Positions 5,721 to 6,338 of a stretch of DNA of 6,338 nucleotides are shown here, one piece after another. This stretch comes from Cyclobacteriaceae bacterium (GTDB lineage: Bacteria; Bacteroidota; Bacteroidia; Cytophagales; Cyclobacteriaceae). The position numbers were made by a program, and so were the translations under genes. The stretch is taken from contig JAOTYN010000249.1 in assembly GCA_029861825.1 (NCBI GenBank), positions 1-6,338 of the forward strand, read 5' to 3'. How positions within the stretch are numbered: the first letter of the stretch is position 1; each line of letters begins with the position of its first letter. The notes under the pieces are model-generated. The model was given only the letters and a program-made list of their open reading frames with translations. It did not search any database and was not told the origin of the DNA.

Positions 5721-6242
5721 ATGAAAACCATATTTTCAGTTGCTGTTTGCTTTCTAAGCCTGAATGCTATGGCTCAGGACGCTACCAAAGATGCTCTGAT
5801 CGCCGACTATGAACGAAGCAAAGCTATGACCTTAGCTTACATTGAGGCCATGCCGGAAGACAAGTTCGATTTCAAACCCAGTCCTGAATCCATGTCATTT
5901 GCTGATCAAATGTTGCACATTGCACAAGGGACTATAGGTTTGTCAGCCAATGGAACGGGAGCTGAGAGGATCTATGCAGATGTGAAATTAACCGAAGACC
6001 CTGCTTTTAAAACCAAAGGTGAAGTCACCAGATTGGTAACGGAGGCCATGGATTTTGCTATCAAAGGAATCAATGAAATGGATGGTACAACCTTCGGGGA
6101 GGTGGTAGAAAGAGGCCCTTTCAAGGTAACGCGCTTAGGCTGGATTCAAAAAGCCAATGAGCATACAGGGCATCACCGAGGACAGTGTGCCTCCTACCTG
6201 AGACAAGCGGGAGTAACACCCCCGCAATACAAATTGTTTTAG
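5721..6242 (+). CDS. Exported DinB superfamily (putative metal-binding four-helix bundle) protein
   Basis: A DinB/YfiT-like protein carrying a signal peptide, so it probably folds outside the cytoplasm; the activity is unknown. In this superfamily three histidines on a four-helix bundle bind a metal, and some members are thiol-dependent transferases. The 173-residue product has a signal peptide (1-18, cleavage after Ala-Met-Ala, before Gln19). A single domain follows. Helix 1 leads into E-A-M-P-E-D-K-F-D-F-K-P (42-53), a hallmark of the group. Then come S-F-A-D-Q-M-L-H with H66, and the final helix E-H-T-G-H-H-R-G-Q with H148 and H152. The metal triad is therefore intact. The C-terminus, Y-L-R-Q-A-G-V-T-P-P-Q-Y, is also typical. 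The ATG at 5721 gives a complete signal and follows AT-rich sequence without a Shine-Dalgarno. It is monocistronic, diverges from the fadL-like gene, and ends 20 bases before a strong terminator. Confidence 0.9.
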   Translation: MKTIFSVAVCFLSLNAMAQDATKDALIADYERSKAMTLAYIEAMPEDKFDFKPSPESMSFADQMLHIAQGTIGLSANGTGAERIYADVKLTEDPAFKTKGEVTRLVTEAMDFAIKGINEMDGTTFGEVVERGPFKVTRLGWIQKANEHTGHHRGQCASYLRQAGVTPPQYKLF

Positions 6243-6262
6243 CATCAAACAACAAGTAAATG

Positions 6263-6296
6263 AATGGTACAAGTCGAAGGATTTGTACCATTTTTT
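6263..6296 (+). terminator. Intrinsic terminator after the DinB-like gene
   Basis: A perfect 10-base stem, AATGGTACAA (6263-6272) pairing with TTGTACCATT (6283-6292), has a 10-base loop. It is followed directly by a run of six T (6291-6296, the first two within the stem). It lies 20 bases after the stop codon at 6242. The stem is A/T-rich for a terminator but is perfectly paired. Confidence 0.85.
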
Positions 6297-6338
6297 ATGG
6301 CGATGTTCAACCAAATGGGTTTCTGAATGCCCGTGTAG

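Noticed and set aside
6307..6338. Possible C-terminal end of a convergent minus-strand gene
   Set aside because: A minus frame ends in a TGA at 6307-6309, close to the terminator, but only about nine codons are visible, which is not enough to support a gene.

Overview
The window looks like chromosomal DNA from a Bacteroidota bacterium, probably an environmental Cytophagia- or Saprospiria-like lineage. This placement rests on four things: the protein families present (DUF4136 lipoprotein, DUF1080/3-keto-disaccharide hydrolase, FadL-type barrel, exported DinB-like protein), two lipoprotein signal peptides, weak or absent Shine-Dalgarno sequences before most starts, and an exact match to the Bacteroidota -7 promoter element TAnnTTTG. 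It is inferred from family content and was not tested by a search. No tRNA, rRNA, CRISPR array, transposase or phage gene is visible.

Layout from left to right. Positions 1-145 hold no identifiable gene. A lipoprotein with three cytochrome-c-like domains (146-1141, +) is followed by a 156-base gap and a DUF4136 lipoprotein (1298-1837, +). A 60-residue helical protein (1840-2022, -) converges on it with only 2 bases between the stop codons. After an 80-base divergent gap comes a co-directional group: an exported DUF1080 hydrolase-like protein (2103-2738), a 40-codon remnant of a GMC-type FAD oxidoreductase whose GTG start overlaps the DUF1080 stop (2735-2857), and a Gfo/Idh/MocA dehydrogenase (2960-4039). 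A perfect 11-base inverted repeat (4066-4121) lies between this group and a convergent FadL-type outer-membrane transporter (4157-5434, -). The FadL signal peptide is one base out of frame with its ATG. A 252-base divergent region with an FNR-like palindrome separates it from an exported DinB-like protein (5721-6242, +), which ends in a clear intrinsic terminator (6263-6296).

How the genes may work together. DUF1080, GMC and Gfo/Idh/MocA proteins form a recurring set in Bacteroidota and Planctomycetota. In that set the oxidoreductases make or reduce 3-keto-sugars and DUF1080-type enzymes cleave 3-keto-glycosides. Here the GMC member has been reduced to its FAD-binding N-terminus, so the pathway is either broken or relies on a GMC enzyme encoded elsewhere. 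The three-domain cytochrome-like lipoprotein could in principle carry electrons at the cell envelope, but nothing here links it to the sugar cluster apart from proximity.

The most useful observations are the recent-looking GMC truncation, the single-base frame break in the fadL signal peptide, and the three cytochrome domains whose heme motifs have three different spacings. I see no convincing evidence of a wholly new defence or mobile system.
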